A stretch of 5,664 nucleotides of DNA, taken from NCBI GenBank assembly GCA_021810735.1, contig JAJZIF010000281.1, positions 1 to 5,664 of the forward strand, written 5' to 3'. This document shows, in pieces, positions 5,381-5,664 of this stretch (position 1 is the stretch's first letter; the number at the start of each line of letters is the position of its first letter). The notes beneath the pieces were generated by a model. That model did no database searches. It worked only from the letters and a program-made list of their open reading frames with translations, and was not told the origin of the DNA. The DNA is from Acidobacteriota bacterium (GTDB taxonomy: Bacteria; Acidobacteriota; Terriglobia; Terriglobales; Acidobacteriaceae). Made by a program: the position numbers and the translations under genes.

Positions 5381-5664
5381 TTTATGAGGCGGGATTGCCG
5401 ACTTTAGAATAGGGTTACGAAGACCAACTCCAAAGTGAAAGGCGTCCCCACCGTATGCAGCTTACCGTTTCCGGCATCCTGCATCAATTTCATCGCATCC
5501 TGCAAGGCGTACTGTTCCCGGCGCTCGATGAGCAGTTGGGTCCGCTGTCGGACAAGCATCGTCAACTGGCAGCGGTTCTGAGCATGATTGAGATTGAGGG
5601 GCTGGTCGCCTCCTGGCCGGGCGGCGTGGGCAGGCCGGCCAGGCACCGGCGGGCCATCGCGCGG
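5348..5664 (+). mobile_element. Left part of a second insertion sequence, cut by window edge
   Basis: A change in base composition near 5320-5350, an IS-end-like stretch beginning GGAGCCTCTTGCAAAA (5348-5363), and a transposase start at 5455 together suggest that an insertion element begins about here and continues beyond the window. The exact boundary and target duplication cannot be fixed without the other end. Confidence 0.5.
5455..5664 (+). CDS. Transposase N-terminus (IS1182/ISNCY-like, DUF772-type), partial
   Basis: All 70 codons from the ATG at 5455 to the right edge are open. The protein begins MQLTVSGILHQFHRILQGV and contains LDEQLGPLSDKHRQLAAVL and a VGRPARHRRAIAR run (residues 58-70). 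This order (an xLGPLSxxHRQL helix, a Trp-containing linker, then GRPxxxRxAxAR leading to the first catalytic region) is the usual N-terminal domain of DDE transposases annotated as IS1182/ISNCY or DUF772-type. The family assignment is from memory of the pattern. The nearest purine-rich stretch (AAAGG) lies about 12 bases before the ATG. The frame is open upstream to 5413, so a slightly earlier non-ATG start is possible. It differs from the IS5-type remnant nearby and is probably a separate later insertion. Confidence 0.7.
   Translation, partial: MQLTVSGILHQFHRILQGVLFPALDEQLGPLSDKHRQLAAVLSMIEIEGLVASWPGGVGRPARHRRAIAR

Noticed and set aside
5404..5646. Minus-strand open frame of 80 residues
   Set aside because: Antisense to the transposase N-terminus on the plus strand, which carries the recognisable motifs.
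1..5664. CRISPR array, tRNA, rRNA, riboswitch or toxin-antitoxin pair
   Set aside because: No regularly spaced direct repeats, cloverleaf-like segments, rRNA signatures or paired small genes were seen on either strand.

Overview
The window looks like a piece of bacterial chromosome, moderately GC-rich, from a soil-type bacterium. The gene style would fit an acidobacterium: an exopolysaccharide-type locus with a kinase-like protein and a Pro/Gln-rich secreted protein, and good GGAGG-type ribosome sites. The phylum is inferred from general resemblance only; nothing here, such as an rRNA gene, settles it.

Positions 1-3702, minus strand: four genes in the same direction, read from right to left. 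(1) A 656-residue Wzx-like polysaccharide flippase carries an extra cytoplasmic C-terminal region of about 230 residues, with a DGNHR motif resembling the ParB/sulfiredoxin superfamily. (2) A small single-domain STAS protein keeps the phospho-acceptor serine position. (3) A 160-residue secreted or membrane-anchored Pro/Gln/Ala-rich protein has a C-terminal hydrophobic segment. (4) A thymidylate-kinase-like P-loop protein runs off the left edge. The gaps of 118, 55 and 46 bases and the common strand suggest one transcription unit that exports a surface polysaccharide and may regulate that export.

Positions 3703-3924: a divergent intergenic region. Positions 3925-4899, plus strand: a probable exported GH99/GH71-like glycoside hydrolase. 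It could trim or release the polymer whose lipid-linked precursor the flippase moves. Its 3' end is damaged: the reading frame runs into an insertion-sequence end, and its stop codon lies opposite the last sense codon of a transposase remnant.

Positions 4869-5664: a mobile-element junkyard. It holds the last ~82 residues of an IS5-family transposase (minus strand, one frameshift), a short fragment with a tyrosine-recombinase-like HTLRH motif (plus strand), and the left end and first 70 codons of a second, different transposase (plus strand) that runs off the right edge. Insertions have cut the right flank of the polysaccharide locus.

The most interesting item is the flippase fused to a DGNHR domain, beside a STAS protein and an atypical nucleotide-kinase-like protein. 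Together they suggest a controlled polysaccharide-export module whose chemistry is not evident from sequence alone.
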